Source: Heloderma charlesbogerti
Lineage: Eukaryota > Chordata > Lepidosauria > Squamata > Helodermatidae
Direction of reading: 5' to 3'
Length of the DNA stretch: 64,000 nucleotides
Assembly (NCBI GenBank): GCA_026122225.1
Contig: JANEZZ010001899.1
Coordinates: 225,747 to 289,746, forward strand
The notes under the pieces are model-generated. The model saw only the letters and a program-made list of their open reading frames with translations, made no database searches and was not told the origin of the DNA. Positions 1 to 9,966 of the stretch are shown in pieces. Numbering within the stretch: the stretch's first letter is position 1; the number at the start of each line of letters is the position of its first letter. The position numbers and the translations under genes are program-made.

Positions 1-155
1 AATGCAGCACAGACAGCAGCAGGTAGGTGCTCCTTTTCGCACCCCTTTCGTGGGGGGGGGGGCAGGCGGCTTTGTTCCACCATGGATTTCAGGGGGCTGA
101 ATGCACTGGCATTTAGCCCTACCGAGATCTGTGACGGAATTCTCTGACATCCCTA
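1..155 (+). mobile_element. Partial palindromic element, R end
   Basis: The right end of a family member cut by the window edge. It includes the R subterminal hairpin (GATTTCAGGGGGCTGAATGC, with CATTTAGCCC opposite) and ends AATTCTCTGACATCCCTA at 155. Confidence 0.75.
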
Positions 156-257
156 CTGCTCACAGGCACTGGGAATGGTGCTGCTTGCTATGGGAGAAAG
201 ACTGAGCTGGCCTTCCATCCCGTATAACAAAAGAGGGTACACTATTTGTGTTCCCCT

Positions 258-1112
258 TAGAGATGGACAAAAGTCCCTTACCTGGTCCCGCAGCTTGCTT
301 TGCGGTGGGGGGAAGGCGCTCCGTCCCTCCCCCCGAAATTCTGGCTGGGGGGGAGGTGCCCCATCCCTCCTGCCGAAATTCTGGCCGGGGGGGAGGCGCC
401 CCGTCCCTCCGGCCGCAAATCCTCCTGGCCGGCCAGGACGAAAATGTTGGCAGCAAATAGCGTTGCCCTTATTTTCGCCGTAGTCTACATAAATGTTTAC
501 GTAAACTACACATGCCCAAATAAAGAACGCAAATGGCAGCGCCCATGGGCGCCGCCACTGGCGTACGCACTTTTTTTTTCAAAGTCAGCTGTGATAGGCT
601 ACATAACGATTTATGTGGTGAGAGTGACGGACTGGGAGCCGGGAGATCCGGGTTCTAGTCCCCACTTGGCCATGGAAGCTCACTGGGTGACTTTGGGCCA
701 GTCACAGACTCTCAGCCCAACCTACCTCACAGGGTTGTTGTTGTGAGGATACAATGGTGAGGAGGAGGATAATGTAAGCCACTTTGAGTTCCTTGCGAGA
801 GGGAGAAAGGCGGGGTATAAATGCAATAAATAAATAAATAAATAAATATCACAGTGTTTTTTGAAAATCTAGCTGTGATAGGCTACGTAAATCTTTACAT
901 AGCCTCTCACTTTTGTTGTTTGTTTGGTTTTTTTACTTGGAAATGGCGGCGGCGGCCGGTCGGGAGCCGCTGCCACCAGGGACATTCATGCAAGGTAAGT
1001 CCCATCCCCGTGGGATGGCGGGAGGGCGGGCTGTTTCTCCACCAATTTCGGGGACGAATGCGTTGGCATTCGGCCTCCCGGAGATTCGTGGAGAAATTCT
1101 CCGACATCCCTA
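258..1112 (+). mobile_element. Palindromic hAT-like element, nested in another copy
   Basis: An 855-bp element starting TAGAGATGGACAAAAG (L terminus) and ending TCCGACATCCCTA (R terminus), with a perfect 8-bp duplication GTTCCCCT at 250-257 and 1113-1120. The target sequence itself (ATTTGTGTTCCCCTT...ATTTTCGCCG) is a typical internal piece of this family, so the element jumped into an older copy. It contains an L-end GC-rich tandem repeat (about 305-420), palindromic blocks, and the exon-like ATGGCGGCGGCGG module followed by AGGTAAGT at 993-1000. A SINE interrupts it. Confidence 0.88.
617..848 (+). mobile_element. tRNA-derived SINE with (TAAA)n tail
   Basis: The body carries an RNA polymerase III B-box-like stretch (GGGTTCTAGTCCCC), a conserved middle (GGGCCAGTCACAGACTCTCA), and a tail GGGGTATAAATGCAATAAATAAATAAAT. 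It splits a palindrome of the host element (TGATAGGCTACATAACGATT before it, ATCACAG after it). This layout is typical of squamate tRNA SINEs. Confidence 0.8.
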
Positions 1113-1497
1113 GTTCCCCTTGATTTTCGCCGTCATAGCCTACGTAAATATTTACGTAGATTAAGAGGGCAAAAATAAGGAACACAAATGGCGGCAACCA
1201 TAGCTGCCATTTGCATACACGGTTTTTTTTGTTTTTTGCGTAGGCAGGTTTTTTTGTTTTGTTTTTATCCAGAGCCCTCCACGGCCGGAAATCCGGCTGC
1301 GGATGGCTCTGGCCTGGCTGGGGCTGGCCAGCTGCTCCGCGGAGCTGCCGCGGAGCACAGCCAGACGGAGAGGATTCCGGGGGGGAGGAACGGAGCGCCT
1401 CCCCCCTGTCGAGTATTCTGGGGGGAGGGACGGAATGCCTCCCACCCACACCATACACTTAATCCACAAACTGGTAAGTGACTTTCGTACATCCCTA
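1113..1497 (-). mobile_element. Partial palindromic element, L end at right
   Basis: Remainder of an older copy that hosts the element at 258-1112. It contains a palindrome around TACGTAAATATTTACGTA, the AAATGGCGGC motif at 1186-1195 with its mirror image, GC-rich subterminal repeats, and the L end GGTAAGTGACTTTCGTACAT ending CCCTA at 1497. The left partner terminus was not found with certainty in 156-257. Confidence 0.7.
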
Positions 1498-3648
1498 TTT
1501 ACAAGTAGCTGAGGAAAGAAGGGAAGAGAAAAGCAAGGGAGAAAGGGGAAGATATATACCCAACTGAATGCAGATTTCCACAGAATAGCAAAGAGAGACA
1601 AGAAGGCCTTCTTAAATGAACAATGCAAAGAAATCAAGGAAAACAATGAAATGGGAAAGACTAGAGATATTTTCAAGAAAATTGGAGATATCAAGGAAAT
1701 GTTTTGTGCATAGACGGGCATGATAAAGGACAAAGTAGACAGGGACCTAACAGAAGCAGATGAGATTAAGAAGAGGTGGAAATCTGGAACACTCAACAGT
1801 AGGGATGGCGGAGAATTTCTCCCCGAAACCTCGGGGGGCCGAGCGCCAACGTGTTTGCGTTGCCCTTATTTTCGCCGTAGTCTACGTAAATCTTTATGTA
1901 GACTACAGCGACCAAATAAGGAACGCAAATGGCGGCTCCCTATGGGGGCCACCATTTGCGTACGCGCTTTTTTTTAAAAAAAAGTCACCCGTGATAGGCT
2001 ACGTGACAATTAACGTAGCCTATCACAGCTGACTTTGCAGATCTAGCCGTGATAGGCTACGTTAATCGTCACGTAACCTATCACGGGGGTGTTTATTTTT
2101 TTTAAAAAAAAAATTGAGTTCGTGGCCGGGCAAGGCGAGGCGCCTCCTCCCCAGCCTGAATTTCAGCCGGGCGAGGCGGGAAGCCTCCCCCCAAGCCTGA
2201 ACTTCACGGGGGGAGCAGCGAAGCTCCTCCTCCCCACCGCAAAAAACTTCGAGGACAGGTAAGTGAGTTTCGTCCACCCCTACTCAACAGTGGCCACAAG
2301 ACTGGAAAAGGTCAGTTTACATTCCAATCTCAAAGACGGGCAATGCCAAAGAGTGTTCGAACTACTGTACAATTGCACTCGTTTCACATGCCAGCAAGGT
2401 TACGCTCAAAATCCTACAAGCTAGGCTTCAGCAGTATGTGAACTGAGAACTACTGGAAGTACAAGCTGAATTTCGAAGAGGCAGAGAAACTAGAGATCAA
2501 ATCGCCAACATTTGCTGGATCATGGAGAAAGCAAGAGAATTCCAGAAAAACGTCTATTTCTGCTTCATTGACTACACTAAAGCCTTGGATTGTGTGGATC
2601 ACAACAAATTGTGGCAAACTCCTAAAGAGATGGGAGTACCAGACCACCTTACCTGTTTCCTGAGAAACCTGTACGAGGGTCAAGAAGCAACAGCAAGAAC
2701 CGGACATGGAACAACCGATTGGTTCAAAATTGGGAATGGAGTATGACAAAGCTGCATATTGTCACCCTGCTTATTTAATTTATATGCAGAGTACATCATG
2801 AGAAATGCTGGGTTGGATGAATCACAGGTCGGAATTAAGATTGCCGGGAGAATTATCCGCAACCTCAGATACACAGACGATACCACCCTAATGACAGAAA
2901 TCGAAGAGGATCTAAAGAGCCTTTTGTTGAGGGTGAAAGTGGACAGTGCAAAAGCTGGTTTGAAACTCAACATTAAAAAAATGAAGATCATGGCATCTGG
3001 CCCCATCACTTCCTGACATATAGAAGGGGAAGAAATGGGAGCAGTGACAGATTTTATTTTCTTGGGCTCCAAGATCACTGCAGATGGTGACTGTAGCCAT
3101 GAAATTAAAAGACCCTTGCTCCTTGGGAGGAAAGCTATGGCCAACCTAGACAGCATAGTAAGAAGCAGAGACATCACCTTGCCAACAAAGGTCCGCATAA
3201 TCAAAGTTATGGTTTTCCCAGTAGTAACGTATGGCTGTGAGAGCTGGACTATAAAGAAGGCTGAGCGCCGAAGGATTGATGCTTTCGAACTGTGGTGCTG
3301 GAGAAGACTCTGACGAGTCCCCTGGACTGCAAGGAGGTCAAATCAGTCCATCCTAAAGGAAATCAACCCTGAGTGCTCATTGGAAGGACAGATACTGAAG
3401 CTGAAGCTCATATATTTTACCCCCTAATGCAAAGAGAAAACTCCCTGGAAAAGACCCTGATGCTGGGAAAGACTGAAGGCAAAAAGAGAAGGGGACGCAG
3501 AGGATGAGATGGCTAGATACCGTCACCAATGCAATGAATATGAACCTGAGCATGCTCCGGGAGAGAGTGGAGGACAGGAAGGCCTGGTGTGTTATGGTCC
3601 ATAGGGCAATGAAGAGTTGGACATGACTGAACGACTGAACAAGAACAA
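1498..3648 (+). mobile_element. Decayed BovB LINE copy 1
   Basis: A 5'-truncated RTE/BovB LINE. It begins in sequence matching 40422 of the intact copy (AGTAGCTGAGGAAAGAAGG). The reverse transcriptase remains readable in pieces (FCFIDYTKALDCVDHNKLW; SPCLFNLYAEYIMRNAGLD; RYTDDTTLM in place of RYADD) but stops and frameshifts are frequent. About 220 bp are missing near 1780, and a palindromic element sits at 1800-2282. The 3' end is the BovB tail (GACTGAACGACTGAACAA). Confidence 0.85.
1800..2282 (-). mobile_element. Palindromic hAT-like element in BovB copy 1
   Basis: A 483-bp element starting TAGGGATGGCGGAGAATTTC (R) and ending AGTTTCGTCCACCCCTA (L). It has a perfect duplication CTCAACAG at 1792-1799 and 2283-2290; the same octamer occurs once in intact BovB (ACTCAACAGTGGCC). 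The core contains the palindromes GATAGGCTACGTGACAATTA with its partner and GTAGTCTACGTAAATC with its partner. Confidence 0.92.
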
Positions 3649-3748
3649 TTCATTGAAAGAGGGAATATGCATTGAAGTATGGAAGACCCTGAGTTCTGAG
3701 CCGGACTGGGCTGGATACAAACAAAACAAGCCCACTAAGGGCACTTAT

Positions 3749-4282
3749 TCATTGAAATATGGAAGTGCTGGGATGTACTCCCACCTCATAGATGTCCCAC
3801 ATGATGCTGCCCTGACATTCCTGTGGAGACAGAGACTGCCTGCCTTGAGTCTCGGGGGTCACCATAGGAGCAGGGGCAGCAATGTAAGAGGGGTCAAGTG
3901 CTGGACTTTGAGCCCCTGCCTGCTGCTCGCCCTCCACAACACCCTGGAGGATCTCCTCCTCTTGACCCTCCACCATGCTGAGGACATCAGACACCTCTGA
4001 CATAACATCCATCAGTGGGCTCCCCTTTTCCACTACATAAGGAGTTGCTGCTCCTTTGGCAAGAGTAATACTGCTGCTGCCAGCACCAGCCTCCTTGAGC
4101 AGTGACCTCTGGGCACTGCAGATGGCCCCTGCATTCGACTGCCCTACTACACTGAGACACACGATCCAGACTGGGAGAGAGGTAGCTTGGCTACCAGTGC
4201 TGCTAATCCCAGCAGCACCTCGCCCACCTCTGCCCCTGCCAGGACCCCAAAGATGCCTCCTATTGGGCTTGCTTTGCCACAC
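3749..4282 (-). other. Unidentified 177-codon open frame, possible repeat-derived
   Basis: A stop-free frame from MWQSKPNRRHLWGPGRGRGG to a stop after a Ser/Thr-rich tail, with an acidic stretch (VEGQEEEILQGVVEGEQQ). I do not recognise a domain. It lies in a region between a BovB copy and microsatellites, without splice or promoter signals that I can see. It may be a fragment of a transposon-encoded protein or chance. No function is proposed. Confidence 0.25.
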
Positions 4283-4620
4283 AGTGTAGCATTATTTAAA
4301 TATTAAATAATAGATGTTATGTGTGTGTAGTGCTTTGCCCACTGCATTTTGAAAAGTGGATGTGCATAGTGCTTTGCTTGACCACAACACAAGCATACAC
4401 ACAGAGACGCACAAGAGCACAAGAGCAAAAGAAAAGCCAATATAGAGCTATGTACAAGCAAAGAAAGAAAGGCTTTGGGTGGGGGGAGATAAAGAGTTGA
4501 AGAATGGGAAGGGAAGGAATAGAGTTGAGACTGGAAGTGGCAGGGCGAGCCAAAGAACAAGGCAAGGCAAGGAAACTAAGCTACGTTCAATTTTCCTTGT
4601 TTTTTTTTAAAATAAAGGAT

Positions 4621-4656
<36 letters not shown>

Positions 4657-4677
4657 GAGAAAGAGAGAGAGAGAGAA
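4621..4677. repeat. (GAAA)n/(GA)n microsatellite
   Basis: A run of AAAG units passing into GA dinucleotides. The surrounding 4300-5220 is purine-rich sequence in which I see no gene. Confidence 0.95.
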
Positions 4678-4887
4678 AACTAACAACAATGGTTGAATAA
4701 TTCAGAAGAGCAGGGGACAGGAAGCCAAAGAACAAGGTAAGGGAAGTTGGAAACGAAACGACTAAAGTTCTGTTTTGTTTTGGCTTTTTCAATAAATAAT
4801 CTAGAGAAGAAAAAGGGAATAGTTGAATTGAAAAAGGAAAGAATAATGGAAAGGGAAAGAATAAGAATAAGAAGAGCAAAGCTGCAG

Positions 4888-4891
<4 letters not shown>

Positions 4892-4957
<66 letters not shown>
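4892..4957. repeat. (GA)n microsatellite
   Basis: About 33 uninterrupted GA units, long enough to be highly mutable. Confidence 0.97.
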
Positions 4958-4960
<3 letters not shown>

Positions 4961-5224
4961 AGCCAAATAACCAGGTTGTTTTCTAGCAGTTCTCTCCAGT
5001 AACCACCACCTGACAGCTCTCACTCACTCACACAATGAAACAGATGCTTTGCTCCAATATATACAGTACCCCCCTTCCAACACTGTCACTGATTGGAGGC
5101 AGCTGGGCCTAATTTGGCTACTAGAGCTGCCATTTGCCAAAGCTCACTCCTTCCTCCTCCTCCACTCCCCTTCCCTCCTCTCTCCCCCTCCCTGATCTTT
5201 CCAAGTTGATACATTTTATGGACA

Positions 5225-5420
5225 GGCTGTCTGGGCTTTAGAAGGCTTCAGAGCTCCAAATCTCCAAGGCAGACTGAGGCAATTTGGCAGTATCCTGCTT
5301 TGCTTCAGAAAACTTCAGTGCAGGTCTGATTTGCTTTGGATAAAACCAAGGTACACCCAAAGCACCCTGATTCACTTTGGTATTCGGATCTGGCACCAAA
5401 GCGATGCACAGCTCTAATTT
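5225..5420. repeat. Dispersed repeat ending GATGCACAGCTCT
   Basis: This block is related in inverted orientation to 48960-49150 (GGTCGTGCATCGCTTCAGTG ... CTGAAGCCCAGACAGTCTGT). It resembles 50960-51125, which ends GGTGCACAGCCCTAG. The shared GTGCA-type ends suggest another family of non-autonomous DNA transposon. The family is not identified. Confidence 0.4.
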
Positions 5421-5549
5421 TAACACACACACACACACTCAGAAATTTATCTTCTTCCAGCATGTGGTCAGGATTCAATGAGTTGTCCTTTGTCTCTTTC
5501 CCTCTCTCTCTCTCTTTCATGTGCGCGCACACACACACACACATGTACA

Positions 5550-6120
5550 ACCAAACACAGCCACCCCATTTACACAGAACACCCATACCTTAAAGCAAAT
5601 TTGGATCCGACTCCTGCATGGCAACTCAAACTTTCCCATACAATTGAACCCATGATTGAAGGCAGGGGGATCTTTTCCTACACTGCCCTACTTCCTTGAA
5701 CCCACTGACGCCTTCTGTGAAATGGGTGTCATGCCCACCATAACAGCCATTATATGAATGGGCACACCCTATCATGGAAGCCATTTTGTGACACCACCCA
5801 GACTTTACAATATTTCAAATATGCCTTGGAAAAAGATAGGGAACACTGGTCTAATGAGTTTCACAGCAGGACTCCAGGAGTTCCTTAAAATCATGCTAGA
5901 TCTTTTCTATTCATAGCCACTATTTCCTTTCAGTATCAATGAAAGCTTTATGAATAACATCCTTAAAGTATTATGTACAGTAGCTCAAAAACCAATAGAC
6001 CTGAAGATTACCTGGGAGTAAGCCCAACTGAACTCAATGGCAACCCTTACTGAACTCAGTGGGACATATTTTGCATTAGATATGTATAGGATTGCCTGGG
6101 AAGGTATTAGAAAGGTAATA
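5550..6120. repeat. Segmental duplicate of the exon 4-5 intron
   Basis: ACACAGAACACCCATACCTT and the following roughly 400 bp match 6710-7300 in gene A, 24545-25130 in copy B and 53690-54260 in gene C. These are intron 4 sequences of the duplicated V2R units. They define the limits of tandem unit Z and contain no coding sequence that I can see. Confidence 0.8.
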
Positions 6121-6150
6121 AATAGATAGAGGGCAAGTCATTTCTCCTAC

Positions 6151-6328
6151 ATGGTTAAAGCTCTTGGGCCACACAACGGCATTCTGATCAATGGTGAACT
6201 TGATCTCTGAGGAGGCTTGTCTCTGAGTCTCTATGCTCCCAACTTTCACTCTAGCAGTGGACATATTGGGAAGAACAACCCAGTTCACAATATAAAAGTC
6301 AGATGCCAGTTCCCTATCCTCATCCATA
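6151..6328 (-). pseudogene. V2R relic Z: truncated exon 4
   Basis: A partial V2R exon 4 lacking its first 16 or 17 codons. The reading is MDEDRELASDFYIVNWVVL, then a two-codon insertion relative to gene A (IETQRQAS against IERQAS), then FTIDQNAVVWPKSF. Homology stops at about 6328, where a dispersed repeat (AAGACTAACAAATTCACTTT) takes over, so there is no acceptor. At the 3' end the last exonic base is T instead of G before GTAGGAG. Flanking 5550-6120 matches the flank of exon 4 of gene A (6690-7355), so Z is a leftover of tandem duplication. Confidence 0.85.
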
Positions 6329-6480
6329 GACTCAAGACTAACAAATTCACTTTGGGCTAAGTTTTGTAGGCACTATTCATCAGATCCAGATGGACCCCTT
6401 TTCATACCTATTCAGAAGTAACAGGGAGAAGCTGGACAGTACAAAAATTCATCTTATGATTGTCTCCTCACAAGTAAAGA
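6329..6480. repeat. Dispersed repeat in intron 4 of V2R units
   Basis: AAGACTAACAAATTCACTTT, then TAGGCACTATTCATCAGATC and AGAAGCTGGACAGTACAAAA. Related copies lie at about 24165-24290, 53285-53420 and 62580-62720. The first three occupy the same intronic position in each V2R unit; the fourth is elsewhere. Confidence 0.6.
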
Positions 6481-7358
6481 GCACTGAATTACTCAGGTCT
6501 AAGCATACCTGCAAAATGGAACGTGGTGGTGTGGTATTATAATAAAGGATGGGGGGGATATTTAACAAATAAAATTGCAAAAAACATTAAAGGCAGGGTT
6601 TAAAGAAATATCAAAAATGCAGTGAACAAAGCCATTGCAACACTTTTCAAATTAATATATACTGAAATCTCTCACAGTCTCATTCACACACACACATGCA
6701 CAAACAGATCTACCCCTTTCACACAGAACACTCATGCCTTAAAGCAAATTTGGGTGTAGAACCTGCACAGGTGGCCCAAACACTCCCACACAATGGCAGA
6801 CATAATGGGATGCTGGGGGATCTTTCCCTACACTGCCCTGCTTCCCTGTCCCCTCTGCTGCCTTCTGTGAAATGGGTAATTTATGATGGCCATGCACACC
6901 AGAACAGCCATTACGTGAATGGGCATGCCCCAACATGGAAGTCATTTTGTGACAGCACCCACAAGTGTTTGCAATATTTCAAATATGCTTTGTGAACAAG
7001 ACAGTGGAACACTGGCCTGGCAAACTTCACAGCAGGACTCCAAGGGATCCTTAAAATGATGCTAAACCTTTTCTATTTATATTCACTATGTTATTTTGGT
7101 ATAAATTAATGGATTGGGAAGGACATTCTTAAAGTGTTATGTACAATAGCTAATAAACTGATAGACCATAAGGCTGCAATCCTAGGCCCACTTACTAGGG
7201 AATAAGCCCAACTGAACTTAATGAGCAAGCCTTATTGAACTCAATGGAACAACTTTTGCAGGAGATATATATCAGATTGCCTGGGAAGGTGTACAAATGT
7301 AATAATAACAATAACAAAGTATTAAAGGGCATCAAATGAAATGAGTAATTTCTCCTAC

Positions 7359-7586
7359 CTGGCTTAAGCTCTTGGGCCACACAATGGCATTCTGATCGAT
7401 GGTGACCTTGATCTCCATGGAGGCCTGTCTCTCTATGCTCCCAACATCCACTCTAGCAGTGGACCTATTGGGAAAAACCACCCAGTTGACTATACGAAAG
7501 TCAGATGCCAGTTCCCCATCCTCATCCATATAAGCTCCATCCATGGAAGTATTGTGAAGATGGAATTCTCTCAGGAAAGGGTGTAA
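7359..7586 (-). CDS. V2R gene A, exon 4
   Basis: A 228-bp exon (76 codons, phase 0 to 0). The translation reads LHPFLREFHLHNTSMDGAY, then LASDFRIVNWVVFPNRSTA, and ends NAIVWPKSLSQ. The acceptor is CATTCTAG|TTACACCC; the donor is AGCCAG|GTAGGAG. The frame is open. No exon 5 or exon 6 for this gene could be found between 1 and 7300. The gene is therefore either truncated by rearrangement or continues beyond the left edge across an intron longer than 7 kb that contains relic Z. Confidence 0.92.
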
Positions 7587-8206
7587 CTAGAATGACATAG
7601 AAAAAGAAAACACTGAAGAATTTCTGGAAAGTCTGTGGTACAGCTTGGGTCTGCCCATTTGGAGCTGTACTCTACATTGATTCTTCCAGACCACTGAGCC
7701 CTGTTCAATTATTATTGCAGGAATATGGTATCTTAGCCTGTATGCAGAATTCCCAGTTGGTAGGAGAGTTCTATTCACAGTCAAAGAAATGTGGGTAGAT
7801 CTTTCCTTGAGGCTATGTGACTCAAGGCAAAGTGGGCAGTTCTTGTAAGTCTCTAAATCCATCCAGGTAGTGATCTCAACATGACAAATAGACAATGTTC
7901 TGCACCTCCATACCCAGATCACCAGAGGAATATCATCTGATACAGCCACGATGACTTAAGCCACTCCCAACAGAGCTGCCTCTGCATGAATGTTGAAGTG
8001 ACTCAACAATCTTATGTAGGAGACCCCGGCATTAGCAAATGACAGCCCTCCCCCAGCTAGCTCAGGTTGGCACATTGTTGAGGAGGTGAGTAGGAAGTAC
8101 ATCCATGGAATTCCCATTTGGGTGTGTGCAGATTTTCAAAAGAATATTGACTGAACAATGGAAGGATTTCTGACTGGGGCACCTGGTACATGAATTCTAT
8201 CTCTAC

Positions 8207-9055
8207 TAAGGATGGCGGAGAATTCCGCCATGGATTTCAGTTAGGCCGAATGCACTGGCATTCGGCCCCCGAAATCCGTGGCAGAATGGCCTGCCATGCC
8301 CCCCGCCCCCCGCGGATTCCCCCCGGGATGAAGCTTTCCTGGGGCGGATGTTCCAGACGGCGGCAGCTCCAGCAGCGGCTCCAGCAGTGGCGGCGGCTGG
8401 TCTTTCAACCGGCTGCTGCGGCCACTATTTGCATCCTGCTCTTTGCCATGATAGGCGGCCGCCATTTGCGTGCTCTTTTTTTCTCAGTTTTAGCCTGCGT
8501 AAATATTTACATAAGCTATTATGGCGAAAAAAAAGGGGAACGCAAATAACGTAGTGGGCGCCATTTGCGTTCCTTTTTTTTCCGCCATCTTAGCCTATGT
8601 AAATATTTTCTCTTTTTTTTGCTTGGCTTGCCGCGATAGGCTACATAAATACTTACATAGCCTATCACAGCAAGCCAAGCAAAAAAAAGAGAAAATATTT
8701 ATGTAGGCTAAAACGGCGAGAAAAAAAAGGAACATAAATGGCGCCCACTACGCTATTTGCGTTCCCCTTTTTTTATCGCCGTAATAGCTTATGTAAATAT
8801 TTACGCAGACTAAAACTGAGGGAAAAAAAGAGAACGCAAATAGCAGCCGCCGTAGCCACCACCATTTGCATACGCGTTTTTTTTTCTTTCCGGAAGGAAG
8901 GCTGCCCAGCGGCCGGATTTCCGGGTGCGGGCGGCCCCGGCTGGCAGCTCCGTGGAATTTCTGCAGAGTGGAGCCGGCCGGAGAAGGATTTCAATTCACG
9001 GCCTCCAACCGTGAATTGCCTCGTCGAAAAGGTAAGTGACTTTCGTACATCCCTA
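8207..9055 (-). mobile_element. Palindromic hAT-like element in intron 3 of V2R gene A
   Basis: An 849-bp element from TAAGGATGGCGGAGAATTCC (R) to TGACTTTCGTACATCCCTA (L), with an AGGTAAGT donor-like site at 9030-9037. The flanks ATCTCTAC and GTCACTAC agree at 6 of 8 positions. Gene C (near 55150) and copy B (near 26640) have the uninterrupted site CTCTACCACTAC, proving insertion. The core 8454-8850 is one long imperfect palindrome with arms of about 198 nt. Confidence 0.85.
8454..8850. repeat. Long near-perfect palindrome (arms about 198 nt)
   Basis: Centred near 8651. The left arm reads GGCGGCCGCCATTTGCGT ... GCTTGGCTTGCCGCGATAGG. The right arm is its near reverse complement (CCTATCACAGCAAGCCAAGC ... 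AACGCAAATAGCAGCCGCC). Shorter palindromes (TAAATATTTA types) are embedded inside each arm. Confidence 0.9.
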
Positions 9056-9124
9056 GTCACTACATCCCTGCCCCTATGTGGGTCCAAATCCCCACTATGG
9101 TTTCTCTAGGAAGCTCAGTAGAAT

Positions 9125-9966
9125 TAGGGATGTACGAAAGTCACTTACCTTTTACGAAATATGATTTGCAGTGGGGGGGAGGTGCTCCATCCCTCCCACC
9201 ACGAATCCTGGCCGGCTGGGTCTGCAAATGGCGGCGGCCATAGCCACCGCCATTTACGTCCCTGCCGTCAGCCATGATAGGCTACGTAAATGTTTACTTA
9301 GCCTATCACAGCAGAGTTAAAAAAACAAACAAACCGCGTGTACGCAAATGGCGGCGCCCATGGGTGCCGCCATTTGCGTTCCTTATTTTGGCACGTGTAG
9401 TCTACGTAAAAGTTTACGTAGACTACGGCGAAAATAAGGGGAACGCAAATAGTGTAGACGCTACGCTATTTGCGTTCCCCTTATTTTCGCAATAGTCTAC
9501 GTAAATGTTTATGTAGAGTAAACGTGCCAAAATAAGGAATGGAAATGGCGGTGGCCATGGGCGCCGCCATTTGCATATGCGCAGTTGTTGGTTTTTTTCA
9601 CTCAGCCGTGATAGGCTATGTAAACATTTACGTATCCTATCACAGTATTTTTTAAAAATCTAGCTGTGATAGGCGATGTAAATCTTTACGTAGCCTATCA
9701 CGTCTTTTGTTTTGTTTTTAACTTGGAAATGGCGGCGGCAGCAGCCGGTTGGAAGACTGGCCGCCGCCGCTGCACCAGCGCCGAACCGCCGCCAAACCAC
9801 CGCCGAACCGCAGCTGGAGCCGCCACCGCCAGGGAGATTCGCCCAAGGTAAGTCCCGTCCCGGGGGGGGCAGGGGGGGCAGACCGTTTTGCCACCTATTT
9901 CGGGGGGCCGAATGCACTGGCATTTGGCCTCCCCGAGATTCGTGGTGAAATTTTCTGACATCCCTA
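9125..9966 (+). mobile_element. Palindromic hAT-like element in intron 3 of V2R gene A (second)
   Basis: An 842-bp element from TAGGGATGTACGAAAGTCAC (L) to TTTTCTGACATCCCTA (R). The flanks CAGTAGAA and CAGTAGAT point to an 8-bp duplication with one change; gene C has the empty site AAGCTCAATAGATTGCC. The core includes a palindrome of about 240 bp centred near 9457. The exon-like module begins at AAATGGCGGC (9727-9736) and ends at AGGTAAGT (9846-9853). Confidence 0.87.

Noticed and set aside
160..483. Many 60-150 codon open frames rich in Pro, Gly, Arg and Ala in the GC-rich blocks (for example 160-483, 9660-9961, 20181-20576, 38967-39315)
   Set aside because: They lie inside palindromic elements, occur on both strands at once, and arise from GC-rich repeats lacking stops. 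They are not independent genes.
4607..5023. A 138-codon minus-strand frame rich in Ser-Leu repeats
   Set aside because: It is a translation of the (GA)n and (GAAA)n microsatellites.
1..7300. Exons 5 and 6 of V2R gene A
   Set aside because: No [12 protein letters not shown] or seven-transmembrane reading was found on the minus strand of this interval.
8207..9055. The palindromic elements as Tc1/mariner MITEs with TA target sites
   Set aside because: The TA at the outer edge is part of the conserved end, and 8-bp duplications lie outside it in most copies.
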